A stretch of 64,000 nt of DNA from Saprospiraceae bacterium (GTDB lineage Bacteria; Bacteroidota; Bacteroidia; Chitinophagales; Saprospiraceae), in assembly GCA_016709995.1 (NCBI GenBank), contig JADJLQ010000002.1:434001-498000 (forward strand), in the 5' to 3' direction. The notes beneath the pieces were generated by a model that was given only the letters and a program-made list of their open reading frames with translations, was not told the DNA's origin and did not search any database. Below are positions 36,723-45,574 of this stretch, one piece after another. A program made the translations under genes and the position numbers. Within the stretch, counting starts at the first letter, position 1, and every line of letters starts with the position of its first letter.

Positions 36723-37436
36723 ATGAGCATTTCAAAACAATACAATAGAATCATCCGCAAAGAGCTGCGGGTTCATGCAGCCTGGTTTCCCGTCGTCAAT
36801 GTGTACACTATCGGCGATTATGGCTTTATTGAAAACGGTCTGTTTGTGCGGCGAGGTAATATTAAAAAAGATTTTGGAGTTTCTCTGGATGTCCTGGACA
36901 GTCCGGATGCCAGCATCAATTTTAAATCCACCAGCACAACCATCATCAAGCTGGACGGAGGAGTCCCGGTACAAACCATACCTGCCACTTCTATTACTGC
37001 GCAAGTCAAAGTACAGTTTTCCAGGACCAAATCCTTTCTCATAAAATCACCTTCTATCAAAGTAAAAGCTATAGCCAGCCCCAATACTGTAGCGCAGACA
37101 CTCGCTGCCCATCCTACCTGGAGACCAAATTACAAAGTAGTGTACGAAATTTATTTCGCCAAAAAGGCCATCGTGATTTCTACCAAAGACTCCAATACGG
37201 AGTTAGTGTTTTCAGGCAATGCAACCGCACTTGAAAACCTCGACTTGGGCAATGCAAACCTGACCATGAGTTTTACCAAAGCCGTAGGCCTGGATATTCA
37301 AGGCAAAGAAGGGGTACTTGGACTAGGACTATTCCAGGTGTCCAATGGGAGCATGGATGCTGTGCGGGGAGCCAAAAAACCAGTAAAAGTGACGGCGGTG
37401 AAGGTGAGTGAGATGGAGTTGGCGGATGATTTGTAG
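36723..37436 (+). CDS. Unrecognised, probably beta-rich protein
   Basis: 237 residues from the ATG at MSISKQYNRIIRKEL; the open frame extends 70 codons further upstream, but that part has unlike composition and runs through the direct repeats, so I use this start. After a short helix comes WFPVVNVYTIGDYGFIENG, LFVRRGNIKKDFGVSL, then alternating hydrophobic/polar stretches (TSITAQVKVQFSRTKSFLI, YKVVYEIYFAKKAIVIST) consistent with long beta strands. There is no signal peptide, no Cys, and the C-terminus is acidic (SEMELADDL). I do not recognise a family. Position between an HD hydrolase and a nitrilase, and near a CHAT protease gene, makes it a candidate effector or substrate, but that is speculation. 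Confidence 0.6.
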   Translation: MSISKQYNRIIRKELRVHAAWFPVVNVYTIGDYGFIENGLFVRRGNIKKDFGVSLDVLDSPDASINFKSTSTTIIKLDGGVPVQTIPATSITAQVKVQFSRTKSFLIKSPSIKVKAIASPNTVAQTLAAHPTWRPNYKVVYEIYFAKKAIVISTKDSNTELVFSGNATALENLDLGNANLTMSFTKAVGLDIQGKEGVLGLGLFQVSNGSMDAVRGAKKPVKVTAVKVSEMELADDL

Positions 37437-37576
37437 ATACTGTCCGGACTCATATCTATTACCAGAATACTTTAAACCATAAACAGTCTCTTCCCATGTA
37501 AAGGCTAAGACCCCAACGGATTATTACCTTTATATTAGGGCATGAAACAATTGATTTCATAATTTATCAAGACCAT

Positions 37577-38965
37577 ATGAAAAGATCCACTCTCTATTTT
37601 CAGATTGTTATCACCGCCTGCCTATGTTTTTCTAACCCAGCCAGCTCAGAAAACCTGGTACTCAATGCGGGTTTCGAAAACTTTGAAAATAAGCCTACAC
37701 ATTGGGTCCTGACGGGCCCGGTTGCCACTATGGTACCCATCATCAGCGTTGATCATCTCCATTCCTTCAATGGTGTGTCCGCCCTTAAAATGGAGAGTAA
37801 CAATGTAAATGGTCATGGCAGAGCTGTTCAAGTCGTCCAGGTCACCGGTGACCTCACCTACTCATTTAGCGCAAGGTTTATGACCAAAGAGGTCGCATCT
37901 ATTGATAAATCGGTGATGATCCGGATCAAATGGTTGAGAGGGGATGAAAATATCGGGTACCATTATATAGTGAATATCGAAGGTGAATCTAAGGGCTGGT
38001 CTCTGGCTGCTGATAAAATCAAAGCATTACCAGGTGCCACTGCAGCAGAGATTTCGCTGGAATTTCGCTGGAGTACCGGCACCGTTTGGTGGGATGATAT
38101 CGGTCTGGAAGTTTGTGCGGACATACCGCCCAGAAATGTAAAAGTGGGTACTGTTTATTGCCGCCCCCCTGGCCCGACCGTGGAGAAGAATATCGCCGTA
38201 ATGAGTGGATTATTAGATCAGGCTGGTCAGGCGGGTTGTCAAATGATATGTCTGCCGGAAGGATGGCCAACCAATAATACAGGCATCGGGATGCAAAAGC
38301 ATGAAGTGAATACGATAGAAGGCAGCGCATCCCAAATGATGGCAGTCAAAGCAAAACAGTATGGCATGTATATTATATCCGGTTTATACAGCTGGATCGG
38401 AGATACCCTGAACAATGTAGCAGCATTGTATAACCCGCAGGGATCCATTCAAGCTATCTATAAAAAAGTACAATTACCCGACAGCGAAGCGGAGAGTGGC
38501 GCTGTACCGGGCAACGAGCTTCCTGTATTCACCACCGATTTTGGCACTATCGGAATTTTGATCTGTTGGGACTATGCTTTTCCGGAGGTCGCTAGAGCCA
38601 TGGCGCTCAAAGGAGCAGAGATTATATTTTGTCCTATAGCTGGCGATGTCCGTGGGCCTGATATGTGGAAAGTCATTTCTCGAAGCCGTGCAGTGGATAA
38701 TGCCGTCTATTTTGTAAACTCTATTTATGATGGCCACAGCATGATCATCAATCCTGCAGGCGATGTATTGCAGGAGACGGGTACTCAAAATAGCCTGATC
38801 ATGTCTACTATTGATTTGAATTTCAGCCCGCCCTGGGACTGGGTAGGCAATGCGGGCAGGGGTGATTGGAAGGGTGTTTGGAGGAAGGATAGGCGGGGGG
38901 ATATATTTGGGGGGATTGGGGTGGTCCTTGCTTCTGGTGGTGGTTCGGTTTTGAAGAATAGGTAA
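37577..38965 (+). CDS. Secreted carbon-nitrogen hydrolase (nitrilase superfamily) with jelly-roll-like N-terminal domain
   Basis: 462 residues. Signal peptide (FQIVITACLCFSNPASS), then about 160 residues typical of carbohydrate-binding beta-sandwich modules (LVLNAGFENFENKPTHWVL, VWWDDIGLEVC). The nitrilase domain begins at KVGTVYCRPPG and shows the catalytic triad: Glu near 225 in CLPEGWP, Lys near 296 in IYKKVQLPD, and Cys near 329 in GILICWDYAFPE. The reaction is hydrolysis of an amide or nitrile. Export together with a binding-module-like front part is uncommon for this superfamily. It converges with the CHAT gene to its right. Confidence 0.82.
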   Translation: MKRSTLYFQIVITACLCFSNPASSENLVLNAGFENFENKPTHWVLTGPVATMVPIISVDHLHSFNGVSALKMESNNVNGHGRAVQVVQVTGDLTYSFSARFMTKEVASIDKSVMIRIKWLRGDENIGYHYIVNIEGESKGWSLAADKIKALPGATAAEISLEFRWSTGTVWWDDIGLEVCADIPPRNVKVGTVYCRPPGPTVEKNIAVMSGLLDQAGQAGCQMICLPEGWPTNNTGIGMQKHEVNTIEGSASQMMAVKAKQYGMYIISGLYSWIGDTLNNVAALYNPQGSIQAIYKKVQLPDSEAESGAVPGNELPVFTTDFGTIGILICWDYAFPEVARAMALKGAEIIFCPIAGDVRGPDMWKVISRSRAVDNAVYFVNSIYDGHSMIINPAGDVLQETGTQNSLIMSTIDLNFSPPWDWVGNAGRGDWKGVWRKDRRGDIFGGIGVVLASGGGSVLKNR

Positions 38966-39268
38966 ATAGTAGAATAGATTAGAATACTTTTCACTAGTGT
39001 GTTTATTGTAAAAGATCAGAGTTTAAGTTTTTCAGATGAATTAACGCCACCACTACCTTTTTAATTTTTTTATAATACCCAGGCAAGAATGAGGTGAGTA
39101 AAAAAAGCAGATATCCTCGGCCGATATCATTAATATCCTGCCACACTTCCACCAATTCTAAATTTTGTAACGATGATAAAGAGTTGACTCATCATCACGA
39201 GCATAAGAAATAAAGATTTATTTTCTGAGGGATGTACTACAAGTTTTGGTTCAACTGACTATCTCTGT
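38966..39268. other. Spacer between convergent nitrilase and CHAT genes
   Basis: 303 AT-rich bases with no convincing reading frame. I saw no strong hairpin followed by a T run in either direction, so the terminators of the two convergent genes are not identified. Confidence 0.5.
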
Positions 39269-42200
39269 TTATTTTAATATTCTTAACTCCGCAGATAAGG
39301 CTTCAAGCACATCTTTCAATTGTTTTTTCCATTTTGCCGGCCTTTCTATCACCCTTACACCCATCTGTAGAAAATCCAAATGCTCCAGTTTGGTTTGTTT
39401 TTGACGATAGGTGCCGGAAAGCGTCCAGGCATGAGAATACAGTCTTACTATATCGGATTTTATGGAATCCAATTCTTTTTCAGAAGCGTAGAATAATTCA
39501 CTTTGCAAAATATTGACCAGGTTGACATCTTGCCAGAAATCTATATTTTGTTCTGTTGAATTCATCAGATCACGCTTAATTTCTAAAAATATATTTTTAA
39601 TTAATTTAGGTTTTTCTTCATGCAATTGGATGGATTTTACTTTTGAAATGATAGCATGAATGGTTAGAATATTGGTAATTGGATAATTTAGTTCGTTTAG
39701 ATTTTTTGGGTCAATGGCCTTACAAGCCTGTGTATAATATTTTAAAGCCTGTGTTAAATGATTTTTTATCAACTTCTGCTTGGCTGGGGTCTGATAAAAA
39801 GATTCATAGATCATGGCTATTTTTTTGTGTGCACTGCCCAAAATGCTCAACCGTTCAGGTGTGGTACCTATCCGAATCAATAAATCCAAATCTTTTAAAA
39901 TATGATCGATCTCTGACTCGATGATTTGGGGTTTTATCGACTTATCAGCCATGACTTTAATCAACAGGTGTTTCATGCGGAGGTTACACGATTGCTCCAC
40001 AGATTTGACGGAGAAATCATTGTAATTAAGCGCTCTTAGATATTCGTATGATACTATAGCTTTGTCTATGAGATTGAGCTCAGAAAGAATATTCGCTTTC
40101 ATTTCAAGTATGGAAGAGTCGATAAACTGACTGCTTTCAGCATTTTTGAGTATATCATTCAGTTTGTTTTCCAGGGCTTCTGGAATGATCATTCTGTCAC
40201 GTGTCTCCGAATGGAGGTTATATAAATCAATCGCTACCTGGTCCCTGGTAAAATAGTTTTTGGAGGTTTTGCGATCATTTTGAGAGGAGACCATACGATA
40301 CCATTGATCACCATAACATTGATATGCCCCCCAGGTATTATTGGCATATTCATATTTGTCCCAACAAGCTTCTCTCGCCTGCCGCACCGCGTCTCCAAAC
40401 GTTTTGCCTACAAGCATCAGGTCATAGAAAGTTTTGGAAAATAAGAGTGCTGCATCATCATTGACCGGCCATCCGGCCACCACGACAGCATGCACGCCCA
40501 TACTAATTAATTGCGTTCCGACATTGGCGGCAAAACCATATCGTTGCTGATACAATTTTTCTTTTCCAGGTTCTACTGTACCGGAATAGCAACAATTGAC
40601 AAATACAAATTCCGGCAATTTGCTCATGTTGCGTAACATTCCCGGCGTGATATACATGCCATTGTCCAGGACGATACCGGTTTCATTTATATTTTTTTCA
40701 GAAATAGTGCCATGACCTGCTACATGGAGTATTTTATATTCATGATTATATAAATGGTTGAGTATTTCCAAACCATTTTTCCTGATCAGGGGCACTGTAT
40801 CAAATCCACCGTCTTTCAGAATTTTACTTACAGTTTGCCCTTCTTTGTTGGCACCAGGCAGTTGTTGCGGTCCATCGCTGCTGTATTCCGGATCAGCGAT
40901 GACGAGGGCACTTTGGTTATGAATGATTTCCGCTTTGATTAGATCCTTGGTATACAATTGCCTGATCAATCCGGCACGGACGAAAGTAGGCTTCTGGTCA
41001 ATTTCATGATCATGCATTAGCTCCCAGGGATAAGAGGCGGTCTCTATATCCATTTTCCAAAGCACATTGTTTTGATGTCGGAGAATTTCTTTGAATGGAT
41101 TAGGTATTAATATTTCAAATAGGGTTTTAGAATATTCTTTATTCCATACTCCTTCGTCTACGGCCATTTGATCCAGTAATCCGTCAATAATTTTTCTTGA
41201 AGTAAAAGTGTTTTCTTCTTCGACACGAGCGATTCCTGAGGAAGAGGTAAAGGCAATACGTGGTGATTTGTCTTTATCGCCTATACGGCTGGTAAGATTG
41301 TGCCACCACGAATTCTCTATACTGAATTGAAATTTTCTGCGGGCTCCGGTCTTTTTTATTATTCCTTTCTTCAATCTAAATGTCAGATTGGCTGAATTAA
41401 AATGCTCCAATTGGGAAAGTTGATAATAAGCATTTTGAGCTATGTGCTCATATAACTCGATAAACTCTATTGTTTTAATAGGCTTCAGTGACCTGATAGT
41501 ACCGATGATTTGGTTGGCTCTGATTACACCTGAAAGAATGGCCGCCATCGACGCTTCCATAGTAAGGCTGCCATACCCTGTACCAATGCATAGGCAAGAG
41601 ATAGATGTTTCTTGTCCGGCTTTTATGGTATCCGATGAAGAAAACAGATTATCTCTGAAATGCATAGCATATCGAATAACTCCGGCCTCCACGGCTTTAC
41701 GTAGAAAATAGGGCGTAATACCCGTCACATCTCCCAAGCCAATGATAATCGCTCCCGGAGGATTTTTATTTGGGTCATACAATACCAGGCTTTCTCCCAC
41801 CGATCCCGGATAATAGGATATCCTGTGCCTATCAGAAAGTTTGCCATCAAAATAATAATCTATGGCAGCTTCTGCCGTGACGATGCCATCATCTTTAAAG
41901 TGGCCGACCATCACCGGATGAGCTGCAATCTTTAGATCACCATGTATTACAGACACATCAATATATTCATCCTTAGGTTTCACCCGAATTTTTTTTGGTT
42001 TGAGGCCTTGTAATAATTTAATTGCCTCCTCTGATCGGTTAGAAGTCGCTATCTCCGGCATAACCTGGATGTTTTGGTAATCTGCATGGTCGATTACTGA
42101 TCGGTCTGTTGAGATCGATGGGGGATCTTTTTCCAGGTTGAGCGTAGCACCTGTAGAAATTATATCTCGAATGCCATCAAATAATAATTCATCATTAGCC

Positions 42201-44599
42201 AGGTTGCCATGACTGGTTTGATATGCATAGTATAACCTCTCAGTAGGTAGGTTTTTGGGTATGCCCAGTGCCCAGGTGACCGAACCATCTCCTTCGGGAG
42301 TCCCCAGATATTGCAATCTTCTGCCAAATATATTTTTTGCAATTCGGTACGTGCAGGTAGTAAGATCATCTTTGCCCGCGAGGTAAAAAATATTGTTTAG
42401 CGAAGCGTTTGCATTAAAGGATAAGATTGCTGATTTATAATTTTTAAAATAATTCAACAAAGGTGGAATCAACACTTTTTCTATACCCAGGGAGGCATTC
42501 AGCGTTTTCCAAAATCCGACTGTTTCAAAGTCTTCGTTGTTTACCGGCAATAAATCATACAACCCCTCGTAATTGTTAAATACCCTGATCAAAGCATCTC
42601 TATCATGATGTGTATCCATGAGGTTGATTTGCCTTACTCTGCTTTGGTGTCCTGTAAATACTTCCATGATTAAATGTGATCCAAGCCAGGGAGTACCCAA
42701 CAGCAGGACTCTATTGTTTTTTTGAGCAATATATTTTGCCCAACTGGTAGCATGCAATCGCATCATATCTCTGACTACCAGTCCACCCATCGAATGCGCA
42801 ATAATTGAGATTGGTTGTCCCGGTGCTTTCACAGTGATGTCTGCAATCGTGGATTCCAGTCGGGCTGCTGACATTGATAAAGTCAACCTCCAATCATACC
42901 CGAAGGTGTAAATGTCATGGGTAGGTTGCAAATGTTCGACTAGTTTGCCATAAAACTCTCCGATAATGTATTTGGTGTCCACTGCTTTGTTAGAGGATGG
43001 CAAGTCTGAGACCATCCGGCCTTTTCCGATTTCTCCTAAATCTATCCACACTATATCATCGCCGATTCGAAGATGGGTACCCATGACACCCGGTATCAAT
43101 AGGACGATTGGCTTTTGACCGGTAATCGTCTCATAAGATATAGCTTTGTATTTTTTGAAGAGGTCTATAAACACACCCCGATCGATCTCACTGGAATTTC
43201 TTTGTTCGAAGCGGTTGATCGCTAATCCTGCAGGGGTGAGGATAGCATCTAATATTGCATCGCGGGTATTTTGATTCTTAAAATAATTGAAGTGAGAGGT
43301 AGTTTCGTCCTGAGATCTGAAAAACTGTAGCCCGAAGTCACGAAGTGCTCCGTATCGCATGCTGCTCGTATTGACGACAAAGTCATTTTCTTCGCGATAA
43401 TATAAATTGCTTAGCACGACCAGGACGGATCTCCAGAATTTAGCCCCTGCTTCTGAATCACCTTCTATAACGACCAAATGATTTTTAAGTGACAAAGCCG
43501 CACGGTTGATTAACTGTTGTGGTATCGAATCTGGTACCATAGCCAGAATACCCGGCATGACTCCGGGGGTCAGTCTGGCACTGATTACATCGCAGATCAA
43601 CCCTCTAATATATTGATAGATTGGATTGGTTTTGCCACCAAAGGCCAGCCCCACTGCCCTTAGTAACCCATTCAAAAAATGATCGAGGCTGTTGCTGAGT
43701 AAAGTAGTACCCCGGGCAGGACAAGCGACACGTATGACTTTGTCTATTCTAATCGATTTTTGTTTTGCGAGCTTTGTGATTTGTTTTAATGTTTTGACCA
43801 AAGCATCATCTCCATTTGCTAGTGAAATTTCAGCTTCATTATATCCAATCTGTCCATTTCGATGGTCACAGGAAGCCAGAATGTCCGCGATCAATCCTCC
43901 TCTTGAGTGGGAAATGATGTCCAAAGTAGTTCCTTGTGGAAGTCGATTGAGTATTTCCAGGGCATTCTCCCAGGGACTGGCAGAAAGTGTATAATGTTGT
44001 AAAGCCAGCACACATTCTCCAAAAGTCTGATGGATGGCCTGACAAACAGCTTTGTCATCGCTCAGATACAGATCACCAAATGAGCCGTTAAAGGAGCTAA
44101 GAGTACCATGTAAGTACAAAAGATATTTTTTGGCATTTGTGTCGAGTGTAGCGGGCTTGAGATCGCCATTATCTGTCACTTTAAAAAGTCCTGGAGTTGA
44201 CATTACTTTCTTGTCCACTTGTTGGGCAATTAACCGGGCAGCTGCTTCTGAAATCTTTTTTTGTCCTCGTATCAGGTTTAATATTTTGATTCCGATTTCT
44301 TTTAAACCCCGGTCATTTTGATTTGCGTTCAGACTACCCGGAAATAAATTGTCACCTCCTCTTACCTGGATATGTTCACCAAAAATCTGATGTATATCTT
44401 CTATATGCCCGATCCATTCGCCTCCATCATCAAACTCCAGTCCAATGATATCATCATCCTGGGCTCCGATATCGATTATATCTGCTCCGGCGCGAGCAGC
44501 ATCCAAACTGAAGGATTTAACAATCGAATTAAATTGACTGTCTAGCGGATGAGATATCTCCTGTAGTTCTTTGCCTTGAATTTTGATTTTTTGAGCCAT
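39269..44599 (-). CDS. Giant protein: two alpha/beta-hydrolase domains plus CHAT (caspase-like) protease
   Basis: 1776 residues, no signal peptide. Visible parts in order: an N-terminal region of about 140 residues; a first alpha/beta hydrolase (KKYLLYLHGTLSSFNGSFG near 160, nucleophile motif ISHSRGG near 230); a second, LCAT/PGAP1-like hydrolase (PIVLLIPGVMGTHLRIGDD near 500, IAHSMGGLVVRD near 603); a middle domain starting VSVIHGDLKIAAHPVMVGHF near 890; a CHAT protease (YPWELMHD near 1193, catalytic His in ILHVAGHGTIS near 1293, Cys in VFVNCCYSGT near 1335); and a helical, TPR-like tail from about 1480. CHAT proteases act as effectors or activators in several bacterial conflict systems; the pairing with two lipase-like domains in one chain suggests a proteolytically or allosterically controlled lipase. 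Function untested. Confidence 0.85.
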   Translation of the reverse strand: MAQKIKIQGKELQEISHPLDSQFNSIVKSFSLDAARAGADIIDIGAQDDDIIGLEFDDGGEWIGHIEDIHQIFGEHIQVRGGDNLFPGSLNANQNDRGLKEIGIKILNLIRGQKKISEAAARLIAQQVDKKVMSTPGLFKVTDNGDLKPATLDTNAKKYLLYLHGTLSSFNGSFGDLYLSDDKAVCQAIHQTFGECVLALQHYTLSASPWENALEILNRLPQGTTLDIISHSRGGLIADILASCDHRNGQIGYNEAEISLANGDDALVKTLKQITKLAKQKSIRIDKVIRVACPARGTTLLSNSLDHFLNGLLRAVGLAFGGKTNPIYQYIRGLICDVISARLTPGVMPGILAMVPDSIPQQLINRAALSLKNHLVVIEGDSEAGAKFWRSVLVVLSNLYYREENDFVVNTSSMRYGALRDFGLQFFRSQDETTSHFNYFKNQNTRDAILDAILTPAGLAINRFEQRNSSEIDRGVFIDLFKKYKAISYETITGQKPIVLLIPGVMGTHLRIGDDIVWIDLGEIGKGRMVSDLPSSNKAVDTKYIIGEFYGKLVEHLQPTHDIYTFGYDWRLTLSMSAARLESTIADITVKAPGQPISIIAHSMGGLVVRDMMRLHATSWAKYIAQKNNRVLLLGTPWLGSHLIMEVFTGHQSRVRQINLMDTHHDRDALIRVFNNYEGLYDLLPVNNEDFETVGFWKTLNASLGIEKVLIPPLLNYFKNYKSAILSFNANASLNNIFYLAGKDDLTTCTYRIAKNIFGRRLQYLGTPEGDGSVTWALGIPKNLPTERLYYAYQTSHGNLANDELLFDGIRDIISTGATLNLEKDPPSISTDRSVIDHADYQNIQVMPEIATSNRSEEAIKLLQGLKPKKIRVKPKDEYIDVSVIHGDLKIAAHPVMVGHFKDDGIVTAEAAIDYYFDGKLSDRHRISYYPGSVGESLVLYDPNKNPPGAIIIGLGDVTGITPYFLRKAVEAGVIRYAMHFRDNLFSSSDTIKAGQETSISCLCIGTGYGSLTMEASMAAILSGVIRANQIIGTIRSLKPIKTIEFIELYEHIAQNAYYQLSQLEHFNSANLTFRLKKGIIKKTGARRKFQFSIENSWWHNLTSRIGDKDKSPRIAFTSSSGIARVEEENTFTSRKIIDGLLDQMAVDEGVWNKEYSKTLFEILIPNPFKEILRHQNNVLWKMDIETASYPWELMHDHEIDQKPTFVRAGLIRQLYTKDLIKAEIIHNQSALVIADPEYSSDGPQQLPGANKEGQTVSKILKDGGFDTVPLIRKNGLEILNHLYNHEYKILHVAGHGTISEKNINETGIVLDNGMYITPGMLRNMSKLPEFVFVNCCYSGTVEPGKEKLYQQRYGFAANVGTQLISMGVHAVVVAGWPVNDDAALLFSKTFYDLMLVGKTFGDAVRQAREACWDKYEYANNTWGAYQCYGDQWYRMVSSQNDRKTSKNYFTRDQVAIDLYNLHSETRDRMIIPEALENKLNDILKNAESSQFIDSSILEMKANILSELNLIDKAIVSYEYLRALNYNDFSVKSVEQSCNLRMKHLLIKVMADKSIKPQIIESEIDHILKDLDLLIRIGTTPERLSILGSAHKKIAMIYESFYQTPAKQKLIKNHLTQALKYYTQACKAIDPKNLNELNYPITNILTIHAIISKVKSIQLHEEKPKLIKNIFLEIKRDLMNSTEQNIDFWQDVNLVNILQSELFYASEKELDSIKSDIVRLYSHAWTLSGTYRQKQTKLEHLDFLQMGVRVIERPAKWKKQLKDVLEALSAELRILK

Positions 44600-44697
44600 G
44601 GTTTTAAAAAGTTTGTTTCAAAAATTGATTAAATAACCTTCATTAAGAGTGTAATCAAAGCCTGTATATGTTACGCTCAAAATTTGAATTTATTATA

Positions 44698-44780
44698 TGA
44701 CAAGAAATGTAGCAAAATTTAATTTTAATATCAAATCTATTTTAAGATATAATTAAGGTTGACAAGAAATGTAATAAAAT
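44698..44780 (-). promoter_or_regulatory. CHAT-gene upstream region: paired direct repeats around a possible -7 box
   Basis: TGACAAGAAATGTAgcAAAAT (44698-44718) recurs as TGACAAGAAATGTAatAAAAT (44760-44780), 62 bases apart, two mismatches shown in lower case. Between them the minus strand has TAGATTTG (44732-44739), a match to TAnnTTTG, with TTG 23 bases upstream, inside the right repeat; that spacing is slightly long. The left repeat would lie just inside the transcript. This is a plausible operator pair for the CHAT gene. The rest of the 361-base spacer shows nothing else. Confidence 0.45.
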
Positions 44781-44960
44781 AATATCATGTCAAGCTCCCG
44801 GACTTACACTTTTTAATATTTACTCAATCAATAGCCCACGGTTATTAAAAGCGAGGACATATGGGATTGGTGAAAACCTTGACTTGAATTATTCCGATTG
44901 GACCTGAGTAAATAGGTATCTTGAACGGTCGAGCCTTGATTTTTATTAAAGACTATAATC

Positions 44961-45497
44961 ATGAAGACCCAATCATCGAACATAATTAAATACCTGCTAT
45001 ATGGTACCCTCCTCATGATCCTCATCATGCAATACACCGGCCATCCCTTAAAAACCCCAACTACCCCCGGCGGTATCCTCTCCCTCGAATTTGCAGACAC
45101 CAAAACCAAAGTACAAGCTATCTACGATGCCTGGCAAGCCACTAACACCCGCGGTCGTACCAATATCTCCCAGGCCAGGATCAATACCTACTGGGATTTT
45201 GTCTTTATCTTTTTCTATTCAGCCTTATTCTTTTATTGGAACTGGATCTCGGCTCAAAACCCGGTCAATAATAAATACCTGGGTAAGGCAGCAGCGCTGC
45301 TCGCGATCATAGCAGGCACTCTGGATGTGATCGAAAACCTGGGCATGCTTAAAAGCCTAAATGGAAATATCTCAGATGCCACCGCTGGCATGACGAGTCT
45401 TTGCGCAACCATCAAATTTAGTTTGTTAGGAATATCTGTGCTGATATTGATGGTACAGAGATTTAGAATTTGGCGATCCCGTAGTGGTCTCGCATAG
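44961..45497 (+). CDS. Hypothetical membrane protein, about four helices
   Basis: 178 residues, not recognised. Hydrophobic segments at about 10-25 (IIKYLLYGTLLMILIM), 80-96 (DFVFIFFYSALFFYWNWI), 108-128 (AAALLAIIAGTLDVIENL) and 147-166 (TIKFSLLGISVLILMV), with a periplasmic loop of 55 residues after the first. It is divergent from the CHAT gene and 77 bases ahead of the patatin-like gene. I see no catalytic motif. Confidence 0.62.
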   Translation: MKTQSSNIIKYLLYGTLLMILIMQYTGHPLKTPTTPGGILSLEFADTKTKVQAIYDAWQATNTRGRTNISQARINTYWDFVFIFFYSALFFYWNWISAQNPVNNKYLGKAAALLAIIAGTLDVIENLGMLKSLNGNISDATAGMTSLCATIKFSLLGISVLILMVQRFRIWRSRSGLA

Positions 45498-45574
45498 ACT
45501 CTATAAAAAAATCACTCAAACGACATCTTTTAATTATTTTGAGCTCATAACCAGATTGATCGTTTTTATTTCGA

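Noticed and set aside
36723..37436. Bacterial gasdermin next to a caspase-like protease gene
   Set aside because: Length would fit, but I see no N-terminal Cys for palmitoylation nor gasdermin sequence pattern, and the CHAT gene is on the other strand with a nitrilase between. Kept only as a structure-search target.
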